Below, piece by piece: positions 9,563 to 18,401 of a stretch of 64,000 nt of DNA. Source of the DNA: Phytophthora colocasiae (Eukaryota; Oomycota; Peronosporomycetes; Peronosporales; Peronosporaceae); the NCBI GenBank assembly GCA_018806915.1, contig JAGKQI010000076.1, positions 186,001 through 250,000 of the forward strand, written 5' to 3'. The position numbers and the translations under genes are program-made. Below the pieces are notes generated by a model. That model made no database searches. It saw only the letters and a list, made by a program, of their open reading frames with translations, and was not told the origin of the DNA. The number at the start of each line of letters is the position of its first letter. The stretch's first letter is position 1.

Positions 9563-11065
9563 CGTCGTCAAGCCATCACGAGATTCGTGCGTGATGCGCT
9601 GCAGTCTGCGGTAGACAAGCAGAAAAAATACGCAGACCAGCGAGGCCGGAAGAACACGAGCGTTTTCCACAAGGGTGACCGAGTCCTTCTGTCGACCACC
9701 GGAATCCAAGCGACAGCAATTACGAACCTTGGCGCGAATAAGCTGGCGCCAAGATATATCGGTCCATTCAAGGTTATTAAAGTGCTGGGGGACGCCTACA
9801 CGCTAGACGTACCTACTGCTATGCGCCTCCACCCGACGTTCTACGTCGGGCGCCTCAAGCCGTATCTTCCTGCTGTTGTCCCCGACTCCCGTCCGCAGCG
9901 CCGCGGGCGGGCTCGTAGTCCGATCTTCCATGACGCCGACGCTGACTCCGGCTTGGCCCAAGCCCCTGACGCTTACGCGCAGACTGTTCCGCCTGCGGTG
10001 CCCCGAACGCAGCCCTCTCCAGTCGACGGAGGCGCTCCACCAGCGCGCGACGATCACGCTGAGACGCTTCGGCCGCTACCTCGGCCGCGCTCGCTTGAGT
10101 GCGAGCGCTCTCCGCAAGATCCTGCGCGTCCAGCGCATCGTTCCGGGCCTGCTCCGCCTCGGCCATCATTAACCGGTACTGCCCAATCGTCACCCGCTGC
10201 ACAGACGCAGCAGGATCCGAGCGCGCAGGTAGCTGCTGAGTCGACAAGGCCGACGAAACCGACGAAACCGGCGACTGTTCGAGTCGAAGGGTCGCGCCCC
10301 AATGTTCCGCCCTACCGTCGGGATGGTCCGCCCCCGCTGATTGACGCGGCTGGAGACCGGCGCTGGATTGCCGAGCGTATCGTAGATCATGATGTCCGCC
10401 GGAGTCGCGAGGAAGTTCCTCGCGATAGGGCCACGCCGTCGAAGACGAAGAGAAACCACGCGCGTACTCCCGAAAAGCACTATCGCGTCCGCTGGCTGGG
10501 ATATTCGCCAGCGGAGGATACGTGGGAGCCGCGTAGGCGCCTGCTGCAGGATATCCCGGATGTTGTGCGCGAGTATGAGTCCACACTCGCGCTGGCGAAG
10601 GCGAACGACGACGTGATGGAGAGCCGCGTTCCCCAGCCGAAGGCCGTCCTCGATCACGACTGCGGCTGCGATGAAACTTCGGCGAAGGGTCGCGGCGACT
10701 TCGGCCGCGACTGTCATGACGATTACGGCTCCGAGAGCGCTCACGTCCACGACGTAGGCGCGCTTGCTCCAGCTCCGAGCGCGAACGCTCGAAGCGTCCG
10801 ATCCAGCGCCGCTCGTCTTCCGAAAGAGGCCAGGTTCGCACCTGGTTCTCCCATTCGTCCCGCGTCGGCCGATCGCGAGTCGTTTCGCAGTTCTCGCAGC
10901 CTTCGACCAGATGAACGTAGCAGAGGCGCCACTCGCGCTCTGCCATGCCGCAGATGCGCTCCCGAAGGTCCGCCATGGAGTGTTCGCCTCGACGCTCCTC
11001 CCGTGCTCCGAGCCACGACGCGAACGGACGCCCTTCGCGTCGAGTCGCGTTCCAGCGACGAATAA
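9563..11065 (+). pseudogene. pol: pol part 3: integrase C-terminus with GPY/F and chromodomain
   Basis: Same frame as part 2 after the nonsense codon. It contains VRDALQSAVDKQKKYADQRG, a GPY/F module (LAPRYIGPFKVIKVLGDAYT at 9745-9805, then VGRLKPY), a Pro/Arg-rich linker of about 160 residues and a chromodomain (WIAERIVDH ... HYRVRWLGYSPAEDTWEP, about 10355-10610). Chromodomains in such integrases bind modified histones and steer insertion. Codons after about 10620 are open to 11065 but encode biased, domain-free sequence, and they overlap an antisense frame that looks more protein-like there. Confidence 0.88.
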
Positions 11066-11450
11066 AGGCGCACCACGAACGCTGGAGAGCGTCGTGCGGG
11101 TAGGAGTGGCTGGTACCCTTGTTCTTCGCTGCGCGGTACCGTGTGAAGTACTGCTTCATCGAGTCGAGTGATTCAGGTTCTTCTGCTCCTTGAAGGCTGT
11201 AGAGTTCCCAGGGTTTGAGTTCGTGGTCCATCGCGTGTGGCGCCGCCACGAGCGTCGGCGCCGGATTCAGCGTCGGCCGCCCGGCGTCTCTGTCACTTGG
11301 GTTCGCCATCGCCATCGTCGCTCGGCGCTCGCTGCCAAGTGTTGTCGTCGAACCTGTCGCCGTTTTTGAAGAGTGTGTTCTCGAGAGTTCCGTGTCCGCG
11401 CTAAAGTTACTTAAGCGCAACTTAGAGAGGAGGGTGATGTAAAGGGCCAT
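9855..11450 (-). CDS. Antisense ORF with RS-type and coiled-coil regions, overlapping pol
   Basis: The frame is 531 codons from an ATG at 11450 (13 bp inside the 3' LTR); likelier starts are ATG 11315, 11309 or 11231. Counting from 11450, residues about 74-230 are rich in Trp, aromatic and charged residues with a C-x2-H-x4-C-x2-C pattern (CYVHLVEGCENC). Residues 233-287 are an Arg/Ser region (RSRSRNRHDSRGRSRR), and residues about 425-485 are Ala/Glu/Arg-rich and predicted coiled coil. No family is recognised. Extra antisense ORFs between pol and the 3' LTR are known in plant Ty3/gypsy elements. The alternative is a GC-driven chance frame. Confidence 0.45.
   Translation of the reverse strand: MALYITLLSKLRLSNFSADTELSRTHSSKTATGSTTTLGSERRATMAMANPSDRDAGRPTLNPAPTLVAAPHAMDHELKPWELYSLQGAEEPESLDSMKQYFTRYRAAKNKGTSHSYPHDALQRSWCAFIRRWNATRREGRPFASWLGAREERRGEHSMADLRERICGMAEREWRLCYVHLVEGCENCETTRDRPTRDEWENQVRTWPLSEDERRWIGRFERSRSELEQARLRRGRERSRSRNRHDSRGRSRRDPSPKFHRSRSRDRGRPSAGERGSPSRRRSPSPARVWTHTRAQHPGYPAAGAYAAPTYPPLANIPASGRDSAFREYARGFSSSSTAWPYREELPRDSGGHHDLRYARQSSAGLQPRQSAGADHPDGRAEHWGATLRLEQSPVSSVSSALSTQQLPARSDPAASVQRVTIGQYRLMMAEAEQARNDALDAQDLAESARTQASAAEVAAEASQRDRRALVERLRRLERAAFGAPQAEQSARKRQGLGPSRSQRRRHGRSDYEPARGAADGSRGQQQEDTA
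11425..11437 (+). other. Polypurine tract
   Basis: AGAGAGGAGGGTGA-like purine-rich sequence ends directly against the 3' LTR (12 of 13 bases are purines). It is the expected plus-strand primer for reverse transcription. Confidence 0.8.
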
Positions 11451-11746
11451 TTACATAAGTAGGAAGAAGCTACATAGATACATATACTAAAGTAGGTGCA
11501 GTCACACGGCTAGCGTGTGACCTGCTGTCATGTTCTGATTGGTTGAAAGTGGGGAGCCAGACCCATTTCATCCAATCAGGTACAGACTTAGATTTGAGTG
11601 GTTCACAAGGGCAAGGGGGCCCTCCGGCCTCGTCCAATACATAAACAGAGTTGATTTTACCCTAAAAGACAAGACTTGAGCTTATTATTACGAGCTTCCT
11701 CTTATCTACAGTGTACGCTAGTGACGGTACCTCTTACCCCGTTACA
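11438..11746 (+). repeat. 3' LTR
   Basis: 309 bp, TGTAA...TTACA. I could find no difference from the 5' LTR on reading through both. It also contains the ATG (on the - strand) that opens the longest form of the antisense ORF. Confidence 0.96.
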
Positions 11747-11751
11747 ACCTG
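11747..11751. repeat. Gypsy target-site duplication, right copy (ACCTG)
   Basis: Exact match to 4085-4089. Host reading resumes in phase at CGC 11752. Confidence 0.93.
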
Positions 11752-13968
11752 CGCGACAACGTGGTGCACTTGGGAAATTCAACGAATAATCGCCTGGAGT
11801 CGTCGTGGCAGAAGATCAAGAGCATCGTTACCCGCGACGTCGAGCTCGACGAGACCCTGACAAGTCTAATATGGTGGGCAACATACAAGGAGCGTCAATT
11901 TACAACTGAAATTTCGCGTATTGGTCAAATCGTCGACACGGTTCGCCACACAAATACTGAGTTGACCAGACTGGCGCAGCATGTCAGCAGGCATGCTTTT
12001 GAAATCATTAAAGAGCAGTACGACATCGCCGCCGATATGTCAACTTTCTACAGTGTTCGGACCGGTCTCAATGGAAAATTTGAACTGTCGAGCGCAAATA
12101 CACAATGTACCGTGGACGCTACAACGTGGAAATCTTACTGTATGCTGGGACAAACTCGAGAGCTGCCATGTAGGCATCTCATGTATCTGACAGAAGTGTC
12201 AACCCTCATTCCCTTTGAGTATTTGTCGGAACGTTGGCTTTTCAACTCATCTACAATGATCCGCCGATTCGTACATCAAAACATCGACGTGTGTGGGTTT
12301 TCTGAGAGTACAATCGAAGCTCAAACCTCCTCTCGCCCGATGACACAGTCTGAAAAGTACCTAGAGGCTCGGCATACTACGCAACGGATCGCCGAAATAG
12401 TCGCTACGTACGGCACGCGGAGGTTCAGGCAGGCGATGAAGGTGGTAGACCGCATTACCCACGCCCTCGCTATTTGCGACAATGATGCTCTTGCAAACAC
12501 ATGTGCAGTGCTGGAGCAACAGTCTAAAGAAGCATTAGTTGCGAAGGCCCAGCGTGTTCTAGCAGAAGCACAAACCCTACAAGATGAAGTGCAACCCCCG
12601 CAACCTAAACTCCAATCCTCACAAGCTGAGCTGCAATCTACACAAGACGAGGAACAAACTACACAAGATATTGTACAATCCACACAAGCTGAGATACAAG
12701 CAGCACAAGCTGATGTACAATCTGTACAAGACAAGACACAATATGTACAAGTGCAGGGTCAGGAAGCTGTGTCAAGTATCGACAACAGTCAAGTAAGTGA
12801 ATGGAGGGGTTCTGAAGAGGATTGCGTGCAGAGGTGTGGTGATAACTACTGCGAAAGCTCAGACAGTGAAGAACTCGAAGAAACTTTGGCGGCCCTAGAT
12901 TCGTATACGAGTGGTCGTTCACGACGACCTCGCGTCTGGTCTGTCAGCGAGACGGCTAAACCTACAGGAAGACCTCGCCGAACTCTGAAGCAACGCCAAT
13001 TTGCTCGGCGGAACAAATTTAGGGAGATGGCAGCACTTCTGCAGAAATATCAGCCCCCGATTGATGAAGACAGTGGAAATTTGGTGGAGCTACAGCGGCG
13101 TCTAGACGAAGAACCAGTTACGTATAACGCACTGAACGAGTATCTCGCGAAATTTTCTGTCTTGTCTAATGTCCCATCCCCACGTGAAGCTCCGGACCTG
13201 TGTGTTGCGGTTCTCGCGTCTAAATCAAACAATACTGCGAAGACAATGAAGGTTTGCAGTGTGATTCTTCCTCGGAACTGGGTTCGTCATTGTCTGTTTT
13301 TAATGGATAAATTTCGGCGAGAATATCGAGAACAACAAGGCACTGACCTCCAATACGCCGAAATACTACTCAAGTTTGAGCGGGGACGCAATTCGCTATT
13401 TCCCAAAACGACTGGAAATTATATCGTTACAATGGGAGGATTTCACGGTGCTAGAACTGGATTTGGTATGATCGAAGATTGCCTTGAGTGGATTCGCGAT
13501 ATCGATGTTGAAGGAGCTCAACTTGGTTCTATATTTGACGGTGTGGGAGTGGTAACAATAGAAGACATCTCAACCTGTGTGGGCAATATCAATATTTGTG
13601 ACGACACAGAGAAGTCATTACTGGACCTACTCCATAATGAAGCGGAAGACATTGCTATGACTGCGGCTATTTCTGCGATGTGCGCCGATGCTAACAGTGT
13701 AGCCGAATCTGCACATTCAACTACGTTCACGACTCAGTTAATGGGGTTTGGAACAGATGAAGAGAGGCTGGAATGGCTAAAAAAACACACGGTGATCAGT
13801 TCCAGCGGCGATAAGATTGTGGGTGCGCTGTGGCTTCAGAAAGATCACTGGTGTGGCATTGGAATTAGCCTGAAAACGTACGTATTTAAGGTTATGGATC
13901 CGAGGAACGATGAAGCGACTATTGATGCAATCGAGCGCATTTTCAGGAGAACCTCTACTACCTCATGA
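11752..13968 (+). CDS. MULE transposase exon 5, part after the retrotransposon (DDE Glu, SWIM, Ulp1 His/Asp)
   Basis: This stretch continues the exon-5 frame. The catalytic Glu is in TNNRLESSWQK (codon 11797-11799). A SWIM finger follows, with Cys 12106 and Cys 12139 and then LPCRHL (Cys 12169, His 12175). Next are the Gln-rich 7-residue repeats, a basic patch (GRSRRPRVWSVS ... GRPRRTLKQRQFARRNK) that may bind DNA, and the start of a C48/Ulp1 fold with His in QKDHWCG (13846-13848) and Asp in KVMDPRN (13897-13899). The frame ends at TGA 13966, before the protease Gln and Cys. A reading frame starting at GTG 11761 is only the fragment after the insertion, not a real start. Confidence 0.87.
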   Translation, partial: RDNVVHLGNSTNNRLESSWQKIKSIVTRDVELDETLTSLIWWATYKERQFTTEISRIGQIVDTVRHTNTELTRLAQHVSRHAFEIIKEQYDIAADMSTFYSVRTGLNGKFELSSANTQCTVDATTWKSYCMLGQTRELPCRHLMYLTEVSTLIPFEYLSERWLFNSSTMIRRFVHQNIDVCGFSESTIEAQTSSRPMTQSEKYLEARHTTQRIAEIVATYGTRRFRQAMKVVDRITHALAICDNDALANTCAVLEQQSKEALVAKAQRVLAEAQTLQDEVQPPQPKLQSSQAELQSTQDEEQTTQDIVQSTQAEIQAAQADVQSVQDKTQYVQVQGQEAVSSIDNSQVSEWRGSEEDCVQRCGDNYCESSDSEELEETLAALDSYTSGRSRRPRVWSVSETAKPTGRPRRTLKQRQFARRNKFREMAALLQKYQPPIDEDSGNLVELQRRLDEEPVTYNALNEYLAKFSVLSNVPSPREAPDLCVAVLASKSNNTAKTMKVCSVILPRNWVRHCLFLMDKFRREYREQQGTDLQYAEILLKFERGRNSLFPKTTGNYIVTMGGFHGARTGFGMIEDCLEWIRDIDVEGAQLGSIFDGVGVVTIEDISTCVGNINICDDTEKSLLDLLHNEAEDIAMTAAISAMCADANSVAESAHSTTFTTQLMGFGTDEERLEWLKKHTVISSSGDKIVGALWLQKDHWCGIGISLKTYVFKVMDPRNDEATIDAIERIFRRTSTTS
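12580..12747 (+). repeat. Eight 21-bp repeats encoding Gln-rich 7-residue units
   Basis: Units of 21 bp starting CAA encode versions of QAELQST, with Gln at fixed positions 1 and 5 of each unit and an acidic/hydrophobic alternation, eight times plus a partial ninth. The exact 7-residue period suggests a coiled-coil spacer between the SWIM finger and the protease. The DNA is also a small minisatellite. Confidence 0.88.
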
Positions 13969-14143
13969 GAAACGTTGGAGGCGTGAAGTTAGTCGCTTCT
14001 TTCAGCACCTAGACGGTGAAAGCTGCGGGGTACTGGTTCTAGCATTCATCGAGAGCTACCTGTTTGAGTCGCTAGATATCCCGTCTGATACCAAGTTGTT
14101 GCGCTTTCGTTACATGCTGAAGATTCTTCTAAGTGGGGAGTAA
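13900..14143 (+). pseudogene. Ulp1 C-terminus in a shifted frame (catalytic Gln/Cys)
   Basis: Frame open from 13874 to TAA 14141-14143, one frame on from the exon-5 body. It carries the oxyanion Gln (FFQHLDG, 14003-14005) and the catalytic Cys (GESCGVLVLAF, 14024-14026) of a C48 protease, followed by a C-terminal helix. The shift must fall between the Asp codon (13899) and the stop at 13966. No GT donor occurs in that interval, so an intron cannot repair it. As it stands, no single product can hold the full His-Asp-Cys triad. Confidence 0.82.
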
Positions 14144-14396
14144 GGTGAAGCACAATACACGTTTAAACGACTCTGTCATTGTTGTGAACCCATGTGCTCA
14201 CATGAAGTGTCAACACAAAATAACGCTTAAATAACGCAGGTGATGGCAAGTCCATGGACGCCAGCAGGATTCCAGATCGGATGGGGGGGTCATAGCGCTT
14301 GTTGGCTTGTGTGTGTTGTGGATATTGTACAGGGATTATTGTGGTAACTTGTGTCAGCTTGTGTAAATGGGCCACAATATGAAGACAAATCCTTAT
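14144..14396. other. MULE 3' subterminal region
   Basis: About 250 bp without a convincing frame. It contains G/T-rich words repeated irregularly (CTTGTG, TTGTGG, GTGTGTGTTG at 14305-14365) and a G7 run at 14283. Such subterminal repeats are often transposase-binding sites, but I have no direct sign of that here. A polyadenylation signal is not obvious. Confidence 0.5.
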
Positions 14397-14422
14397 TGCA
14401 CCTTCTGGCAATATTCTCTGCC
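14397..14422 (-). repeat. MULE right terminal inverted repeat
   Basis: The reverse complement begins GGCAGAGAATATTGCCAGAA and aligns ungapped with the left end (18 of 26). It abuts the ATAGAGAAA duplication exactly. Confidence 0.7.
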
Positions 14423-14431
14423 ATAGAGAAA
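14423..14431. repeat. MULE target-site duplication, right copy (ATAGAGAAA)
   Basis: Exact copy of 2078-2086. Array sequence (TTACTATCACACTAGC) resumes at once. Confidence 0.9.
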
Positions 14432-14869
14432 TTACTATCACACTAGCTCTCGGGGATATTGTCGTCAGCACGTTTGGACTGCCAATCCGCCATCACCACC
14501 CTCCCACTGATCGTACACGACTGACTATGTTGTGCTGTTTCGACTGGTTGGCGATATTTCGTAGTGTCAGGTGACACTCACTTGGTACGTAACACGTGCG
14601 AGTGTTTAGGCATGATTGAAACGCTAGTGCATATACGAGTGAGCAAGCAGAGCGGTAGGAATCCTTCCGATGGCGGAGTGGTAGGGATCACATACCTCTA
14701 TAAATTGATACAGTGATGCTGTGGGTAAGGTGGTGTGGAGGAGAAGGGTGAAACGCGTGAGAGAGCAGAGGGAGGGCAGTGGATGTGTTTTGTGTGTTTG
14801 AGAAGGTGAGGCAGCGTTTGTGGTTTTGAGGGAGTGAGCGGAACATGTGTTTTTGTTGTGGTTAGGTTA

Positions 14870-14974
<105 letters not shown>

Positions 14975-15238
14975 TCAGGTCAACCGCGCCCTTGCGGCGT
15001 GGCGGCGCTCAGCGCGTACACACCTTCTACCAGGCCAGGACTACAACTAAGGCCTTTGCTACTTCTCGTCTCTACTTTCCTCTCACTGGATGTAACAAGC
15101 AATTTGCTCACTTACTACTCGTGGTTCTTGTTGGCAAGCCACACTTTCCACACTAGGCAGCGACTGTAACCCTTATCCTTTGCTTCAAGATAGAGAAATT
15201 ACTATCACACTAGCTCTCGGGGATATTGTCGTCAGCAC

Positions 15239-15305
15239 GTTTGGACTGCCAATTTGCTACTTACGCCATCACCACCTTTCCACACTGAGGCTGCGACTGA
15301 CTATG
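15239..15305 (+). repeat. Mosaic segment inside array unit 1
   Basis: The usual GGACTGCCAATCCGCC...CACGACTGACTATG stretch is replaced by a patchwork: CCAATTTGCTACTTA and TTTCCACACTGAGGCTGCGA come from the ~169-bp subrepeat, spliced between normal pieces. It looks like template switching or conversion at short homologies (CCAAT, CGACTG). Confidence 0.75.
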
Positions 15306-15645
15306 TTGTGCTGTTTCGACTGGTTGGCGATATTTCGTAGTGTCAGGTGACACTCACTTGGTACGTAACACGTGCGAGTGTTTAGGCATGATTGAAACGC
15401 TAGTGCATATACGAGTGAGCAAGCAGAGCGGTAGGAATCCTTCCGATGGCGGAGTGGTAGGGATCACATACCTCTATAAATTGATACAGTGATGCTGTGG
15501 GTAAGGTGGTGTGGAGGAGAAGGGTGAAACGCGTGAGAGAGCAGAGGAGGGCAGTGGATGTGTTTTGTGTGTTTGAGAAGGTGAGGCAGCGTTTGTGGTT
15601 TTTGAGGGAGTGAGCGGAACATGTGTTTTTGTTGTGGTTAGGTTA

Positions 15646-15750
<105 letters not shown>

Positions 15751-16020
15751 TCAGGTCAACCGCGCCCTTGCGGCGTGGCGGCGCTCAGCGCGTACACACC
15801 TTCTACCAGGCCAGGACTACAACTAAGGCCTGTTGCTACTTCTCGTCTCTACTTTCCCCTCTCACTGGATGTAACAAGCAATTTGCTACTTACTACTCGT
15901 GGTTCTTGTTGGCAAGCCACACTTTCCACACTAGGCTGCGACTGTAACCCTTATCCTTTGCTTCAAGATAGAGAAATTACTATCACACTAGCTCTCGGGG
16001 ATATTGTCGTCAGCACGTTT

Positions 16021-16189
16021 GCACTGGATGTACAAGCAATTTGCTACTTACTAGCGGTACAAACTTGTGGTTCTTGTTGGCAAGCCACACTTTCCACACT
16101 AGGCTGCGACTTTAACCCTTATCCTTTGCTTCAAGATAGAGAGAATTACTATCACACTAGCGCTCGGGGATATTGTCGTCAGCACGTTT
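16021..16189 (+). repeat. Extra ~169-bp subrepeat in unit 2
   Basis: A second copy of the segment from CACTGGATGTACAAGC to CAGCACGTTT. It differs from the first copy by TAGCGGTACAAA instead of TACT, CGACTTTAACC instead of CGACTGTAACC and TAGCGCTCGG instead of TAGCTCTCGG. Confidence 0.93.
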
Positions 16190-16584
16190 GGACTGCCAAT
16201 CCGCCATCACCACCCTCCCACTGATCGTACACGACTGACTATGTTGTGCTGTTTCGACTGGTTGGCGATATTTCGTAGTGTCAGGTGACACTCACTTGGT
16301 ACGTAACACGTGCGAGTGTTTAGGCATGATTGAAACGCTAGTGCATATACGAGTGAGCAAGCAGAGCGGTAGGAATCCTTCCGATGGCGGAGTGGTAGGG
16401 ATCACATACCTCTATAAATTGATACAGTGATGCTGTGGGTAAGGTGGTGTGGAGGAGAAGGGTGAAACGCGTGAGAGAGCAGAGGGAGGGCAGTGGATGT
16501 GTTTTGTGTGTTTGAGAAGGTGAGGCAGCGTTTGTGGTTTTTGAGGGAGTGAGCGGAACATGTGTTTTTGTTGTGGTTAGGTTA

Positions 16585-16689
<105 letters not shown>

Positions 16690-16960
16690 TCAGGTCAACC
16701 GCGCCCTTGCGGCGTGGCGGCGCTCAGCGCGTACACACCTTCTACCAGGCCAGGACTACAACTAAGGCCTTTTGCTACTTCTCGTCTCTACTTTCCCCTC
16801 TCACTGGATGTAACAAGCAATTTGCTACTTACTACTCGTGGTTCTTGTTGGCAAGCCACACTTTCCACACTAGGCTGCGACTGTAACCCTTATCCTTTGC
16901 TTCAAGATAGAGAGAATTACTATCACACTAGCGCTCGGGGATATTGTCGTCAGCACGTTT

Positions 16961-17130
16961 GCACTGGATGTACAAGCAATTTGCTACTTACTAGCGGTAC
17001 AAACTCGTGGTTATTGTTGGCAAGCCACACTTTCCACACTAGGCTGCGATTTTAACCCTTATCCTTTGCTTCAAGATAGAGAGAAATTACTATCACACTA
17101 GCTCTCGGGGATATTGTCGTCAGCACGTTT
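16961..17130 (+). repeat. Extra ~170-bp subrepeat in unit 3
   Basis: Carries the GGTTATTGTTGG variant (A for C) that otherwise marks the second extra copy in double-insert units, so this unit may have lost the first extra copy. Confidence 0.93.
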
Positions 17131-17525
17131 GGACTGCCAATCCGCCATCACCACCCTCCCACTGATCGTACACGACTGACTATGTTGTGCTGTTTCGACT
17201 GGTTGGCGATATTTCGTAGTGTCAGGTGACACTCACTTGGTACGTAACACGTGCGAGTGTTTAGGCATGATTGAAACGCTAGTGCATATACGAGTGAGCA
17301 AGCAGAGCGGTAGGAATCCTTCCGATGGCGGAGTGGTAGGGATCACATACCTCTATAAATTGATACAGTGATGCTGTGGGTAAGGTGGTGTGGAGGAGAA
17401 GGGTGAAACGCGTGAGAGAGCAGAGGGAGGGCAGTGGATGTGTTTTGTGTGTTTGAGAAGGTGAGGCAGCGTTTGTGGTTTTTGAGGGAGTGAGCGGAAC
17501 ATGTGTTTTTGTTGTGGTTAGGTTA

Positions 17526-17630
<105 letters not shown>

Positions 17631-18296
17631 TCAGGTCAACCGCGCCCTTGCGGCGTGGCGGCGCTCAGCGCGTACACACCTTCTACCAGGCCAGGACTAC
17701 AACTAAGGCCTTTTGCTACTTCTCGTCTCTACTTTCCCCTCTCACTGGATGTAACAAGCAATTTGCTACTTACTACTCGTGGTTCTTGTTGGCAAGCCAC
17801 ACTTTCCACACTAGGCTGCGACTGTAACCCTTATCCTTTGCTTCAAGATAGAGAGAAATTACTATCACACTAGCTCTCGGGGATATTGTCGTCAGCACGT
17901 TTGGACTGCCAATCCGCCATCACCACCCTCCCACTGATCGTACACGACTGACTATGTTGTGCTGTTTCGACTGGTTGGCGATATTTCGTAGTGTCAGGTG
18001 ACACTCACTTGGTACGTAACACGTGCGAGTGTTTAGGCATGATTGAAACGCTAGTGCATATACGAGTGAGCAAGCAGAGCGGTAGGAATCCTTCCGATGG
18101 CGGAGTGGTAGGGATCACATACCTCTATAAATTGATACAGTGATGCTGTGGGTAAGGTGGTGTGGAGGAGAAGGGTGAAACGCGTGAGAGAGCAGAGGGA
18201 GGGCAGTGGATGTGTTTTGTGTGTTTGAGAAGGTGAGGCAGCGTTTGTGGTTTTGAGGGAGTGAGCGGAACATGTGTTTTTGTTGTGGTTAGGTTA

Positions 18297-18401
<105 letters not shown>

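Larger units (their letters stand above)
4090..11746 (+). mobile_element. Ty3/gypsy LTR retrotransposon (chromovirus-type), nested in the MULE
   Basis: The element is 7657 bp with 309-bp LTRs. Its order is PBS, gag (CCHC knuckle), -1 frameshift site, aspartic protease, reverse transcriptase, RNase H, integrase (HHCC, DDE, GPY/F), chromodomain and polypurine tract. RT before integrase marks Ty3/gypsy, and the chromodomain marks the chromovirus branch. The LTRs look identical base for base, so integration is recent. Even so the body carries two extra frameshifts and one nonsense codon and cannot make full Gag-Pol by itself. An overlapping antisense frame occupies its 3' end. Confidence 0.96.
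2300..14143 (+). pseudogene. MULE transposase-Ulp1 gene, disrupted (whole locus)
   Basis: The locus encodes the element's transposase in five exons, the fifth split by a gypsy retrotransposon. Domains in order are an acidic/Ser-rich N-terminus, a FAR1-like C-C-H-H zinc domain, a MULE DDE nuclease (D in VDATHD, D in VDKDF, CxxH in CQFH, E in NRLESS), a SWIM finger, 7-residue Gln repeats and an Ulp1/C48 protease. All four introns are phase 0. The frame runs on in phase across the retrotransposon if it and one ACCTG copy are ignored, so the gene was open there when hit. A later +1-type shift at 13900-13966 puts the protease Gln/Cys in another frame from its His/Asp. The transposase cuts element ends. 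The protease role is unknown, possibly SUMO/ubiquitin-like processing. Confidence 0.88.
2087..14422 (+). mobile_element. Mutator-like DNA transposon (FAR1-MULE-SWIM-Ulp1 type) carrying a nested gypsy element
   Basis: The outer element spans 12336 bp, or about 4.7 kb once the retrotransposon and its extra 5-bp duplication are removed. It interrupts one array unit cleanly, with a perfect 9-bp duplication and imperfect terminal inverted repeats. It carries one spliced gene on the + strand encoding a transposase with an added Ulp1-like protease. Mutator elements with a C48 protease are known from plants (Kaonashi/KI-MULE, CULE), and I infer a related architecture here. The copy is dead by two visible lesions: the gypsy insertion inside the DDE domain and a frameshift inside the protease. 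Confidence 0.9.

Noticed and set aside
13891..13946. A 56-bp intron (GTTATG...TTTCAG) repairing the Ulp1 frame
   Set aside because: It would remove the catalytic Asp and would still leave the wrong frame for the Cys region.
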